Assembly: GCF_963675165.1 (NCBI RefSeq)
Contig: NC_087379.1
Span: 2,050,201 to 2,114,200, forward strand
Length of the DNA: 64,000 nt
Source of the DNA: Halichondria panicea
Taxonomy: Eukaryota > Porifera > Demospongiae > Suberitida > Halichondriidae
Direction of reading: 5' to 3'
The position numbers and the translations under genes were made by a program. The stretch's first letter is position 1. Every line of letters begins with the position of its first letter. Positions 54,519 through 64,000 of the stretch are shown piece by piece. The notes below the pieces were generated by a model. It ran no database searches, had not been told where the DNA came from, and saw nothing but the letters and a program-made list of their open reading frames with translations.

Positions 54519-55919
54519 TAGTCTCGCGGACCCAGACCCTGAAAGAGGGTCTGGCCAATTTCACCGTACAGAGTTGTGTTGACCGCGCCACAAATATCGT
54601 GGCGCTCTAAGTGGCTGATAAGTGTTTGTAGTAAGTTGTGAAACCGCACAGCTGCTGGTAGCTAAAATAGATTTGGCAAATCTAATTTTGTGGTTTCACA
54701 CATCCGTCCTCCACCCACTAACCACTTATCAATGCAAACAGCCACTTAGACCGTAGCCTCGATCCCAGGCCGAGTTTTCGCTTTTATAACGGTTAGGCGA
54801 ACAACTGGGCCTGGTACTAGTTGTCTGCGCATGCGTCAGTCGTTCGTCAGATTCTGACGAATGGATATTCTCGTTCACTTTTGTGACATTTATATTCGTG
54901 TACTATCGTGTACTAGAAGTCAGTTCCCGTTTTATCATTATTGGAATGGCTCTTAGCTGAAGCTTCTCTCTTCTCTGAAGCTTAGAAAACATTATTCTGA
55001 AGACTGAACAACAATGGAAAAGGTATAAAGCTTTGTCAAGCTTGTTAAGGTCAGATATTTTTGTGTGGGCCCTATGCTATCATGTCAAGTCGTGTTCATG
55101 TTTGGTATTAAAAGATCTATAGTATCATCATTAATATGGTGGATCAAGTGAAGAGTGTGAGCTAGAGAACTTGGTGCTGCCATCATCAGCTCGTCGACAA
55201 TGACACTATAACCTGTTTAATACGAGAAATTTAATATGTACATGTATACAGTAGATCTACACGTATTTTGAATGTCTACTTCTCTGTACAGGAGCAATGG
55301 CTACTATCCAGCTATCCCAACATTGTTCCTCTTGGCCATACTAACGGACAAGACTGGACAGTTTAAGGTAAAGGGTTTAACCGTGTTTGGTTTCTTTAAT
55401 ATTGTCCTATACTTACAGGACTGGAGTATGACCTGATCGTTCGAGTGTTGCTGGGTAGCTCAGAGGCATCAAGAGAATCTACGTTTTCTCAAGCAAAGTT
55501 TAACTGAGTTACAAGTTGGGGCCTAGAATCAGAGAAGTCCAGCAGCCTGCTAAATCGTTGAAACGTAATTTGAAGGCATTCAATCATCTTGAAGTTGCCC
55601 TGGGTCACTGTAATCGTGCTGCAGCACAACTGGCAACTCCCCAGGCCCTTGTGAAGCAGCTCCCTATGTGCATCTTTTGTGTACTCACTCTGTGCATTTT
55701 CTGTGTACAAATTTCTATTATTGATTTATTAAATATCTTTGCCGACCACAAATACAATGAAAATTTGACGCATGCGCAGACAACTAGTACCAGGCCCAGT
55801 TGTTCGCCTAACCGTTATAAAAGCGAAAACTCGGCCTGGGATCGAGGCTACTTAGACCGCTGCACAAGTAGCATGTGTAATTTGCCAGACGATAATATAT
55901 CGGCTGGTCCACGAGACTA
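54519..55919. mobile_element. Outer nested element, TAGTCTCG ends, 9-bp duplication
   Basis: The ends TAGTCTCGCGGACC and GGTCCACGAGACTA are flanked by GACCAAAGT at 54510-54518 and 55920-55928. Without the inner insertion it is about 296 bp. It is Mutator-like by duplication length and sits in the left terminal repeat of the foldback element. Confidence 0.8.
54755..55850. mobile_element. Inner nested element, TAGCCTCG ends, 9-bp duplication
   Basis: 1,096 bp with about 85-base terminal repeats (TAGCCTCGATCCCAGGCCGA... through TTGTCTGCGCATGCGTCA), flanked by CTTAGACCG at 54746-54754 and 55851-55859. It is the longest member of the TAGCCTCG family here. The interior has no recognised transposase; a 134-codon ORF from 55516 overlaps the right terminal repeat and is probably noise. 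Confidence 0.8.
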
Positions 55920-57552
55920 GACCAAAGTGGCCAACTTGAATTTAGCACTGTGACCACAGAATCTGAAATTAGCTTTTGACTATCAGCTCAGCTTTCACCT
56001 ATCAGCTATGAGCTTTCAGTCAGTATACAGTGGACCTAAGTGGCCAAGTTGAATTTAGCACTGTGACCACAGAATCTAATGCATATGAAATTAGATTTTG
56101 ACTATATATCAGCTCAGCATTCAGCTTTTGGCTTATCAGCTATCAGTGAACCAGATCAGATCATCACACTGAATTTTGCATAGAAATAAACTTTTCGCAA
56201 GCAGCAAATTAAATCAGCTAAGGCTGTAGCTAGCTATCAGCTATCTAGCTATCCAGAGAAGGTACAACATCCGCGTGTCTTTAACACACACATTCTGAAC
56301 TTTGACCTAAGGAATGTGTGTCTAAAACGTTTCCTTTGACACGCGGATGTCGTACCTCCTCTGCTAGCTATCGGCTCTCTGCATGGCCAGTCCCACATCT
56401 AGTCTGGCCACGCCCCCCAATTAAATTAAAATGAGGCTGCTAACATTACTACTAGGATTTTAACCTAACTATGTGACTTTAAATTTTTTTATGCATCCAT
56501 AACATATCAAAAATCAATCCATATAACTCGATAAAGTATTACCAAGTATCGTAATCTAGGGCGATAGGTTCTTAGTGAATCTGGATAAAGTTAAGTGTAT
56601 GGCATCTTGAAGGGATATTGTTACACATTAGTTTGGTGTATACAGATATCTTCCAACATAATGATTAATACTCAACCTGCAACTGTTCAATGTTTGTTGT
56701 TTGTTTGACCACCTTAAAGTTGTTCCTGGGAAATAAGGGCGTGTACAGGGTGAATTTGCTCCACCACACTGCACGTCACAGTCTCAATCAAGCAATACTC
56801 GACAGTGGGGACAGGAGGAGCCTAAATCAAACCACCTATGGATTATATTATGTGTGACCTGCGCCGGGCGATAGGTGATTTGATTTAGGCTCCTCATGTC
56901 CCCATGTCGAGTATTGCTTGATTGAGACTGGAACGTGCAGTGTGGTGGAGCAAATTCACCCTTTACACGCCCTTATCCCAGGAACAACCTTAGGTGATCA
57001 AACAAACAAACATTTGCAGGTTGAACTAGCTGAGTATTAATCATTATGTTGGAAGTACACCAAACTGATGTGTGACAGTAAGCATTCCCTTCAAGATGCC
57101 ATATACTTAACTTTATCCAGACTCACTAAGAACCTGTCGCCCTAGATTACGATACTTGGTAATTACTAATTAATTAATAAGTTATGGATCGATTTTTGAT
57201 ATAATTATTATGTCATGGATGCATAAAAAAATTAATGATTAGAAAATCCTAGCAGTAATGTTAGCAGCCTCATTATAATTTTCAATTTGGGAGGGCATGG
57301 TTAAACTAGATGTGGGACTGGCCAGCAAGATATATAGCCATGCAGAGAGCTAGCTACAGCCTTAGCTGATTTAGTTTGCTGCTTGCGAAAAGTTCATTTC
57401 TATGCAAAATTCAGCGTGATGATCTGATCTGGTTCACTGATAGCTGATAAGCCAAAAGCTGAAAGCTGAGCTGATATAATTTTATAGTCAAAATCTAATT
57501 TCATACTCATTAGATTCTGTGGTCACAGTGCTAAATTCAACTTGGCCACTTA

Positions 57553-57990
57553 GGTCCACTGTACTGACTGAAAGCTGAGCTGATATAATTTTATAGTCAA
57601 AATCTAATTTCATACGCATTAGATTCTGTGGTCACAGTGCTAAATTTAACTTGGCCACTTATAAAGGTCCACTGTACTGACTGAAAGCTGAGCTGATATA
57701 ATTTTATAGCTAATTTCATACTCATTAGATTCTGTGGTCACAGTGCTAAATTCAACTTGGCCACTTAGGTCCACTGTACTGACTGAAAGCTGAGCTGATA
57801 TAATTTTATAGTCAAAATCTAATTTCATACGCATTAGATTCTGTGGTCACAGTGCTAAATTCAACTTGGCCACTTAGGTCCACTGTACTGACTGAAAGCT
57901 GAGCTGATAGCCAAAAGCTAATTTCAGATTCTGTGCACGTGGTCACAGTGCTAAATTCAAGTTGGCCACTTTGGTCCACTGATCCTCTGA
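57553..57990 (+). repeat. Tandem repeat of about 108 bp
   Basis: Units begin GGTCCACTGTACTGACTGAA at 57553, 57666, 57768 and 57877 (spacings 113, 102 and 109), with a diverged unit before them and a terminal part unit. Each contains AGATTCTGTGGTCACAGTGC. Copies in the left arm (55925-56110) are inverted. Confidence 0.85.
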
Positions 57991-58109
57991 CCTTCTCTGC
58001 TCATATAGATCATAATCCTGTTAAACAAAAATTGGAAAAGTGTCAAAAAAATCTAAATACTAGTCTAGATCCATCTTGAATCTTTCAGCAGTGTAGGGAA
58101 GGTGAGAGG

Positions 58110-58920
58110 GCGGTGGGAATTATTATTATTATTATTATGAGAGCTTTACAGCATATGACATTACAGAAAATAGAGTAAGGTAGCAAGGTCTAGCAGGCAT
58201 ACATCCTAATGCTGACAGACTGACCCCTTTTCAGGGGCAGCTGGAACAAAACAAAACAAGAAAAAACAAACAAAAAAATCAAAAAAAAATCATTATATTG
58301 TGTGGCAGTTCTGGCATGGGCATGAATATCAGTTGGTACGAGCACACATCCGATTGTTCAAAATTCTTTCAAAGTTAGATATTAAATATTGCCGTACTTT
58401 TTGTTTTATACTGTAGACAGATGTTGAAAAGTCCAACACATCAGCCGGGAGTGAGTTCCATAATTTGGCAATTCTGTTTACTGCCAATAGGTAGAAATTT
58501 CTTGTATAGTTGGTTTTTCCCCTTGTCACGTAAAGTTTCCTTCCAGTCTGACCTGCTCTTGTTTTACTTGATGTGAAAGATATTAGTTGAGCAATGGTAT
58601 TTTGGTGATTTCAGACATTTTACAAGATACATAATGTCCTGCAATTCTAGCTAATTAATGCATTAGTGGTAACAATTTTAGTTTCAATAGTCTTGATTTG
58701 TAACATGAGGTAAAGTCGTTCAGAATGTATTTCGTAGCTCTTTTTTGTACACGTTCTATACTTTGTATGTCTTTGATATACATTGGCCTCCATAACTGAG
58801 AGCAGTATAATAGGTGACTTCTTACCAGAGATAGATATATACAGTTGTTTTTTTAGATTAGTTGAAGAGTTTGCTGGGATGGTCCTCTTGATTAGGTTGA
58901 GAGAGATGTATGATTTTTGC
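58110..58920 (-). mobile_element. 3' fragment of a non-LTR retrotransposon
   Basis: It encodes the RT tail (NLIKRTIPANSSTNLKKQLY, YCSQLWRPMYIKDIQ, RATKYILND, RIAKLWNSLPADVLDFS) in broken frame, ending at an ATT microsatellite near 58110. It is the same family as 44650-47228 but more decayed. Confidence 0.8.
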
Positions 58921-59099
58921 AGACTAGGCTGTTTTTTTGTTTTTAAACTATTTATGCATACAGCAAAGGTAACAGAAAATAGCAGAATAGAAGCTAATCC
59001 AAATCAGTTACCTACACAAAAACAATACAAAAACAATACACAACAACCTACAACAGAACAAGTAAATTACACTTAATTAATCTACAGTATATAACTGAT

Positions 59100-60735
59100 T
59101 TTTAAAGAATACAAGTGATATACCATCTGTGTCAAAACCTAATTGGTTCTAGACTAATATAGTATCCGGGAAGAAGGAAGATTAGATGTCGCAAATGGGA
59201 CCGAAAGCTGTGTATAGTGTTCAAATGTCTTAACTGGTAAGGCTGGACTCTGATGGTGAACGAAAGATTGGGATAGGATTTGTCCCCTGATATAATCTAC
59301 ATGGTTAGCAGTGTCTCATAATCCTCATCCCATTTCTTGGTGCACACTTTTAGGGCAAACTTCTGGGTGTCCTCCAGTAACTTAATGTCCTTAGCCAAGT
59401 GGGGGGGGGGGCTCCAGACAGCAGAGGCGTATTCTAAATAAGGTCTAATTAGTAATTTGTATAGTTTTGAGGTAGTGCCAGGTTTCGAGTATTTGTAAAA
59501 GCTCCTGTGGAGCATGCTAATAGGTTTTCTTGATTTATTGCATGTAGAAGTAAAATGCTTGGTCCAGGAGAAATCACTTGAGAAGTTGACGCCAAGGTAT
59601 TTGAAAACATCTACCCTTGAGAGAGAAAAATTGTCGTCAATAGTAAGAGTGGAGTTCGGAAGTGTGGGTGAGTGTTTCCTAGAGAAGGTCATGTAGCAAC
59701 ATTTTTGAACGTTTAGCTTCAAGTGATTGTGGGATATCCAGTAGCAGAGTGAGTTCACATCATCCTGGAGTTTTGAGTAGTCAGATTGTGAACTGATTGA
59801 CCTGTAGAGCGCGATGTCGTCAGCATACATTGCTATGCTGCTCGATGACACACAGTTGGCAGCCTTATCAATATAGATTAGGAAGAGTAGGGGGCCAAGA
59901 ATTGACCCCTGAGGGACTCCTGAAATCACAGGTATAGGAGGCTTGATTCTACACCATCAAGAACAACCAGCTGGAGCCTTCCCGATAGATAGCTTTCAAT
60001 CCATTTGGTGATGAATGGGTTTAATCCTATTTGTTTTAGTTTATTTAGCAAAGGAAGGTGGGGGACTGAGTCAAAGGCCTGAGATCAAAAAACACAGAAC
60101 ACATCTCACATCTCTTCCCCCCATCCAGGGATTCAAGGCAGTCGTGTGAAAAAGATATGAGGGCTGCAGTTGTGGACTTCCCTGCAGTGAATCCCCATTG
60201 TTAAGAGGACAGGGGAGAGTTAGTATTGAGATGCCGGGGTTGTCATGACACTCAGTATGTGCCTCTCCAGAATTTTGCTGATGACAGGCAGAATAGATAT
60301 TGGTCTATAGTTTGCAGGATTTTCTCTGTCACCAGACTTTGGGATTGGGACCACACGAGCGAACTTCCATTCTCTGGGAACCTTACCAGTTTTGATAGAA
60401 AGACTGAAAAGTTTGGAGAGGCTGGGGGTTATAGAATGTGCTGTGTTTTTTAGCATTAGAGCTGAGATACTGTCTGCTCCAGTTGATTTTTTTACTTCCA
60501 GCGTAGTGAGAAGTGGAAGAAGTGTATCCTCTGAGCAAAGGAAGTCATCAGGTAAATTAGACAGAGTATTAGTGTCAAACAGGCCGCTGTTTCCTGGTAG
60601 ATTGCCAGAATGGTTGTCGAAGTTTTTGAAGAACTGTTCATTGAGAATGTTTGCTCTAGCTGTTGCTGCTAGACCACTTCTGGCTACTTGCAGTGTCTCT
60701 GTACTGTACAGCCTACAAAACAGTGGAGCATCGAG
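59100..60735 (-). mobile_element. Second non-LTR retrotransposon, 5'-truncated
   Basis: The reverse transcriptase motifs are in order: KKSTGADSISALMLKN, WKFARVVPIPKSGD, NYRPISILPVISKILER, AFDSVPHLPLLNKLKQIG, SGVPQGSILGPLLFLIYID, MYADDIALY, and the thumb region DVFKYLGVNFSSDFSW. Frame breaks lie between 60220 and 59930 and after LLTM. The sequence differs clearly from the first family (YADD against FADD). The endonuclease is missing at the 5' end. Confidence 0.85.
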
Positions 60736-61355
60736 GTGCCTAATGGTACCTAATCGTAATTAGATTCTTATGAGCGCACGTGATAAAACCTGACGGTGGA
60801 TGACGCGCGTCCAAACTCCTCTGGGTCTACCAGACGAGGTACGACATCCGCGTGTCAAAGGAAACGTTTTAGACACACATTCCTTAGGCCAAAGTTCGGA
60901 ATGTGTGTGTTAAAGATACGCGGATGTCGTACCTCCTCTGGGTCTAGAGCAGAGCATTACAGGATGTGGGATGTAACAGGATAGCCTCGAATCAAAGATA
61001 ATTATAGGCAACGGTAAAAAAAATGATGTGACACACTTAGGTCATTGGAATTGCATCACCTTGCCTCTACTTTTGTTGCCTCCAAATGGCAATAAGAATA
61101 AGGCCACACCTTTATGTTTCACGGATTTTCAAGGTAATATTTTAGTCCGTGAAACATAAGATCAATTTGGTGTGGCCTAACTGAGTGAACAAGTCTTTAT
61201 CTGAAAGAAGTCATTGATGACAGATGTAAGTTGACATATCAAGAATCTGCTTCATGTTAATTAAATACTGAGAGGGATTCTCAAAGTCAACAAAAGAGAG
61301 AGAAGCTCAGAAACTCAATACTGCTTATGCTCATGTTCATTGTCACATTTGATAA
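60736..61355. repeat. Spacer with a hairpin MITE (60836-60935)
   Basis: The hairpin has arms GAGGTACGACATCCGCGTGT and complement, about 100 bases; a related copy interrupts the foldback element at about 56260-56360. A second small inverted repeat (GGCCACACC..GTTTCACGGA) lies at 61100-61180. No gene. Confidence 0.6.
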
Positions 61356-61631
61356 GGCCACTCCAAGTGATACTCTGGTTTCTGGTCCACCGCCGCATCA
61401 GATTTTATTCTTAGATTTATATCTCATTATTGGATTTCTATCTCATTATTTCTACTACGCATGCGCAGAATGGTCCATGTGGTACAAAATAGTGTGATAA
61501 TGATATTCATTTGCAAAATAATGAGATTCATAAGGTGAAATTGATAATGACGCAATGAGAAAAGCCGCCCGCCCGCATGTGCAATTAGAAAAACTTCAGG
61601 ACCAGAAACCAGAGTGTCACTTGGAGTGGCC
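61356..61631. mobile_element. Harbinger-type MITE, copy A
   Basis: The ends GGCCACTCCAAGTGATACTC and complement (about 35 bases) are flanked by TAA on both sides; 276 bp. A 3-bp TWA duplication fits PIF/Harbinger. Copy B, in the opposite orientation, is at 62751-63019. Confidence 0.8.
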
Positions 61632-62261
61632 TAAGCTCTGGGCTTGTGTGCACAGGAACTAGAGAACATAGTTACTGTAGCTATTATCAATAAGTTCTCC
61701 GTGAATGACAGACAAACCAAAGTTGCTTTTCAATATCAACATGTACATGTCACGTCAACGTACGTACAATAAATTAACACAAACTCATAATAAGCTGCAT
61801 AATGAGCTGCTACTGAGTACTGAGGTATATAGAGCTGGTGCTATACAACCGTACAAGTCTTCAAGGCCGTAGACAGTGGGGGGGGCAGGGGGGCAGTTGC
61901 TAGTCTCGCGAGCAGACGTAGGAGGGAGGGAACGTCTGGTCACTATTGCAGCAATTCCGTGGGACCCCTGCCAGAATGTTGGCAGTGCCAATCAGATTTG
62001 TCCACGTCATAGTGGGCGGGTAACACCCCGTATATTTTCCTATTATAGCATAAAATGAACGTGAAAAGAAGGATTATTGACTCTAGCAAAGGCTAATTTT
62101 AGTATTGAACCATACCTGGCTGCGAAGGAACTCGGTACAAGGAGCTCAGACCAAGCAAGAGCTAGCTAGCTGCGAATGAAAATATTTGTCTACATGTGAA
62201 TTTGGTTAATTTACAAATATCTTGCACGTGACTACATTCCTCAGTGCCATGGAATTGCTGC
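61632..62261. other. Intergenic stretch, no gene seen
   Basis: AT-rich with a short poly-G run near 61880. Nothing recognised. Confidence 0.35.
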
Positions 62262-62750
62262 AATACATCTCCCTCCCCATGCATATCACCATTTATAATT
62301 TTTTCAGTTAGCAATGCATATAATTTACAAATATCTTGGAATTGCACAGCATAAAGTGAAGATATATTAATCGGGTATACAATTACAGAGTTGGGTTGAG
62401 TCCTGGCTTGGCTCCTACGAGGACTACGGCTCGTGCCTCTGATCCATCTGATGACTATCTTAACCCTTTCCCCGCTTTAGCCGACTATAGTCGGCACATG
62501 GCTACTGTAGAGTTCAAAAAACCATTGTGCACGCTGTGTTGGAGCTATGAGGTACCAGCACATGCGCATATATCAGTGTATTGGAAACCTGATTGTTCTT
62601 GAAAAGATCTTCTCTTTCTTTCTGCTACCGTAACTAAGCATTAGTATACCCTCATGCAATGTAATGTGTGTGAGAGAGTGTGAAACAAACTTTTAGTGAC
62701 CTGCCTTACCATATCTCAGGATTGGAATGCGACACTTATTGAAATATTTA

Positions 62751-63019
62751 GGCTACTCCAAGTGACACTCTGGTTTCTGGTCCTGAAGTTTTTCTAATTG
62801 CATGCGGGCGGCGGCTTTTCTCATTATGTCATTATCAATTTCACCTTATGAATCCCATTATTTTGCAAATGAATATCATTATCACACTGTGCCACATGGA
62901 CCATTATGCGTATGCGTAGTAGAAATAATGAGATAGAAATCCAATAATGATATAGAAATCCAAAAATAAAATCTGATGCGGGCGGTGGACCAGAAACCAG
63001 AGTATCACTTGGAGTGGCC
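62751..63019. mobile_element. Harbinger-type MITE, copy B
   Basis: The ends GGCTACTCCAAGTGACACTC and complement are flanked by TTA at 62748-62750 and 63020-63022; 269 bp. The matching position in the left duplicate (about 39660) has a single TTA and no element. Confidence 0.9.
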
Positions 63020-63189
63020 TTATAGTAGGGTAAGAGTTTTAGATTGGGTTGAACTGAAATCAGTATCAAAAACAGATTAACATTTCATCTGATATCGCTA
63101 AATGTATGATGGTGAGCTCACCATCCAGCTAATAATTTGTTGTTCCCCAAATGGTCATTTGGAAAGTCTAAACCAGTTCTGTGCTCTTG

Positions 63190-63470
63190 CCTTATCTCAA
63201 TATCTGGAGGAGGGGTAGCTGATGGTTCAGGGGTTAGTATCAATATCTGGAGGAGGGGTAGCTGATGGTTCAGGGGTTAGTATCTCAATATCGGGAGGAG
63301 GGGTAGCTGATGGTTCAGGGGTTAGTATCTCAATATCTGGAGGAGGGGTAGCTGATGGTTCAGGGGTTAGTATCTCAATATCTGGAGGAGGGGTGGCGGA
63401 TGGTTCAGGGATTGGTATCTCAATATCTGGAGGAGGGGTAGCTGATGGTTCAGGGGTTGATATCTCAGGG
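63190..63470 (-). repeat. 45-bp coding minisatellite
   Basis: About six units, each encoding PEPSATPPPDIEILT or a near variant on the minus strand. The paralog at 39835-39950 has about two. Confidence 0.85.
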
Positions 63471-63891
63471 GTAGCTGATGGTTCGGGGGGTGGTAGTTCT
63501 CTCCTGTACTCTATTGATTTGGGTAGGAAGAAACTGAGTGCAAAGATTAAAGCGGCTGAGATCATCATCAGATCGAACATAAAGTGGAAATTCAGTGGCC
63601 AGCTGAGACCTGCACGGGAGGAGAGAAAGACGAAATGATGACTGCATGTATATGCAATGTGACGATGTTCCTAGTCTATAATATACATGTACAATTAACT
63701 ACATCAGTTCTGCACGCAATCATATCAATTTTGGTCTGTTACTAGTTTTAAACCTCTCATTAGTCGGCTTAATTTATCTCACCTGTTTTCTCGCTCCATG
63801 CAAAGATTGGAGCACTGGCCACGGGTCCTATGGAATTCCCCACGGCAGCCAGAGCCTGGCCGATTCCATTCACCATCCCCTTACTGCTGGG
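63227..63891 (-). pseudogene. MFS transporter (ZIFL-like), last two exons of a second copy
   Basis: Exons 63783-63891 (PSSKGMVNGIDQAL...) and 63227-63609 (LSWPLNFHF, FALSFFLPKSIEYRREL, then PEPSATPPPDIEI repeats) match the copy at 39.8-43.3 kb. Near 63238 two bases (TC) are missing from the repeat. The frame therefore ends at DIDTNP instead of the conserved end LLAGW. The tail is probably nonfunctional sequence after the repeat, so the change may be tolerated. Upstream exons lie beyond the window, so I cannot say whether the rest is intact. Confidence 0.6.
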
Positions 63892-64000
63892 CTGCATGGA
63901 AATGGGGGAAATAAATTCAAGAACGAATTATTGTACGCAGCTTATTGATTTTATGGAAAGTAGCAAGCTGAGTATTTTTGACAAGCATATACATACAGGT

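Larger units (their letters stand above)
54502..57984. mobile_element. Large foldback element (about 2.07 kb before nested insertions)
   Basis: The two arms read inward from ATCAGTGGACCAAAGTGGCC at 54503 and from its complement at about 57983. They remain alignable for about 1 kb each and meet near 56850 at CCTAAATCAAA...TTTGATTTAGG. CTCTG occurs on both outer sides (54497-54501, 57985-57989), a possible 5-bp duplication. The right arm has four to five tandem units and the left about two. The left arm is interrupted by the nested pair at 54519-55919 and by a hairpin MITE near 56260-56360. No transposase. Confidence 0.65.
62262..64000 (+). repeat. Segmental duplication, right copy (partner 39112-40470)
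   Basis: Colinear with the left copy and continuing past the window edge. It contains the Harbinger MITE B, which is absent from the left copy, and an expanded coding minisatellite. Confidence 0.9.

Noticed and set aside
55516..55920. 134-codon ORF as a transposase of the TAGCCTCG element
   Set aside because: It runs through the right terminal repeat and out of the element; no catalytic or DNA-binding motif is visible.
57553..57990. CRISPR array
   Set aside because: The 108-bp units are contiguous tandem repeats with no unique spacers, in an animal genome and inside a foldback element.
63222..63638. Plus-strand Gly/Ser-rich repetitive ORF
   Set aside because: It is the antisense of the transporter's PEPSATPPPDIEI minisatellite and includes intron sequence.

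Overview
The window is animal nuclear DNA, almost certainly from a demosponge. The genes are spliced, AT-rich intergenic DNA is full of short inverted-repeat elements, and the proteins match sponge families: short-chain (C4-type) collagens, TRAF-like RING proteins, TKL kinases carrying Neuralized or Kelch modules, and cysteine-rich multi-pass membrane proteins. The species call is inference; a haplosclerid such as Amphimedon or a relative would fit, but I cannot test it.

Layout. 1-3.3 kb: two tandem short-chain collagen genes on the minus strand (the first broken by a 2-base insertion), each with a separate signal-peptide exon and a conserved TATA box. 3.3-6 kb: repeats and a pogo/Tigger-type MITE. 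6-9.3 kb: an intact TRAF-like gene and a dead tandem copy. 10.3-13.5 kb: an inverted repeat, an orphan exon resembling the SPT5 C-terminal repeat region, and a decayed membrane-protein gene. 15.8-18.2 kb: an intact three-exon gene for a Neuralized-coiled-coil-kinase protein. 18.4-19.3 kb: exons resembling the N-terminus of NUP210. 21.2-23.0 kb: an intact 602-residue membrane protein. 24.7-26.9 kb: a kinase-Kelch gene with a broken kinase half. 27.2-32.2 kb: a Ty1/copia fragment split by a 478-bp Mutator-like element and a 3.46-kb ISL2EU-type transposon, both with target-site duplications. 32.9-35.8 kb: two more collagen copies; copy 3 is broken and abuts an SPT5 KOW-region exon. 36.8-38.6 kb: dead copies of the TKL kinase and Kelch genes. 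39.8-43.3 kb: C-terminal half of an MFS (ZIFL-like) transporter; its last part is duplicated at 62.3-64 kb. 44.6-47.2 and 58.1-60.7 kb: truncated non-LTR retrotransposons. 48.5-52 kb: packed DNA-element remnants. 52.1-53.6 kb: an intact three-exon gene for a 280-residue protein with seven hydrophobic segments. 54.5-58 kb: a large foldback element containing two nested 9-bp-TSD elements.

Genes that look intact: collagen copies 2 and 4, the TRAF-like gene, the Neuralized-kinase gene, the 602-residue membrane protein, the seven-segment membrane protein and, as an ORF, the Kelch half of the kinase-Kelch gene. These suggest matrix, signalling and cell-surface roles typical of lineage-expanded sponge families, but they do not form an operon-like unit. 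The most distinctive content is the Neuralized-kinase fusion, the orphan exons of housekeeping genes, and the many transposon insertions whose boundaries can be read exactly, two of them against uninterrupted paralogous copies. All exon joins are my reading of splice sites and frame; no transcript evidence was available.
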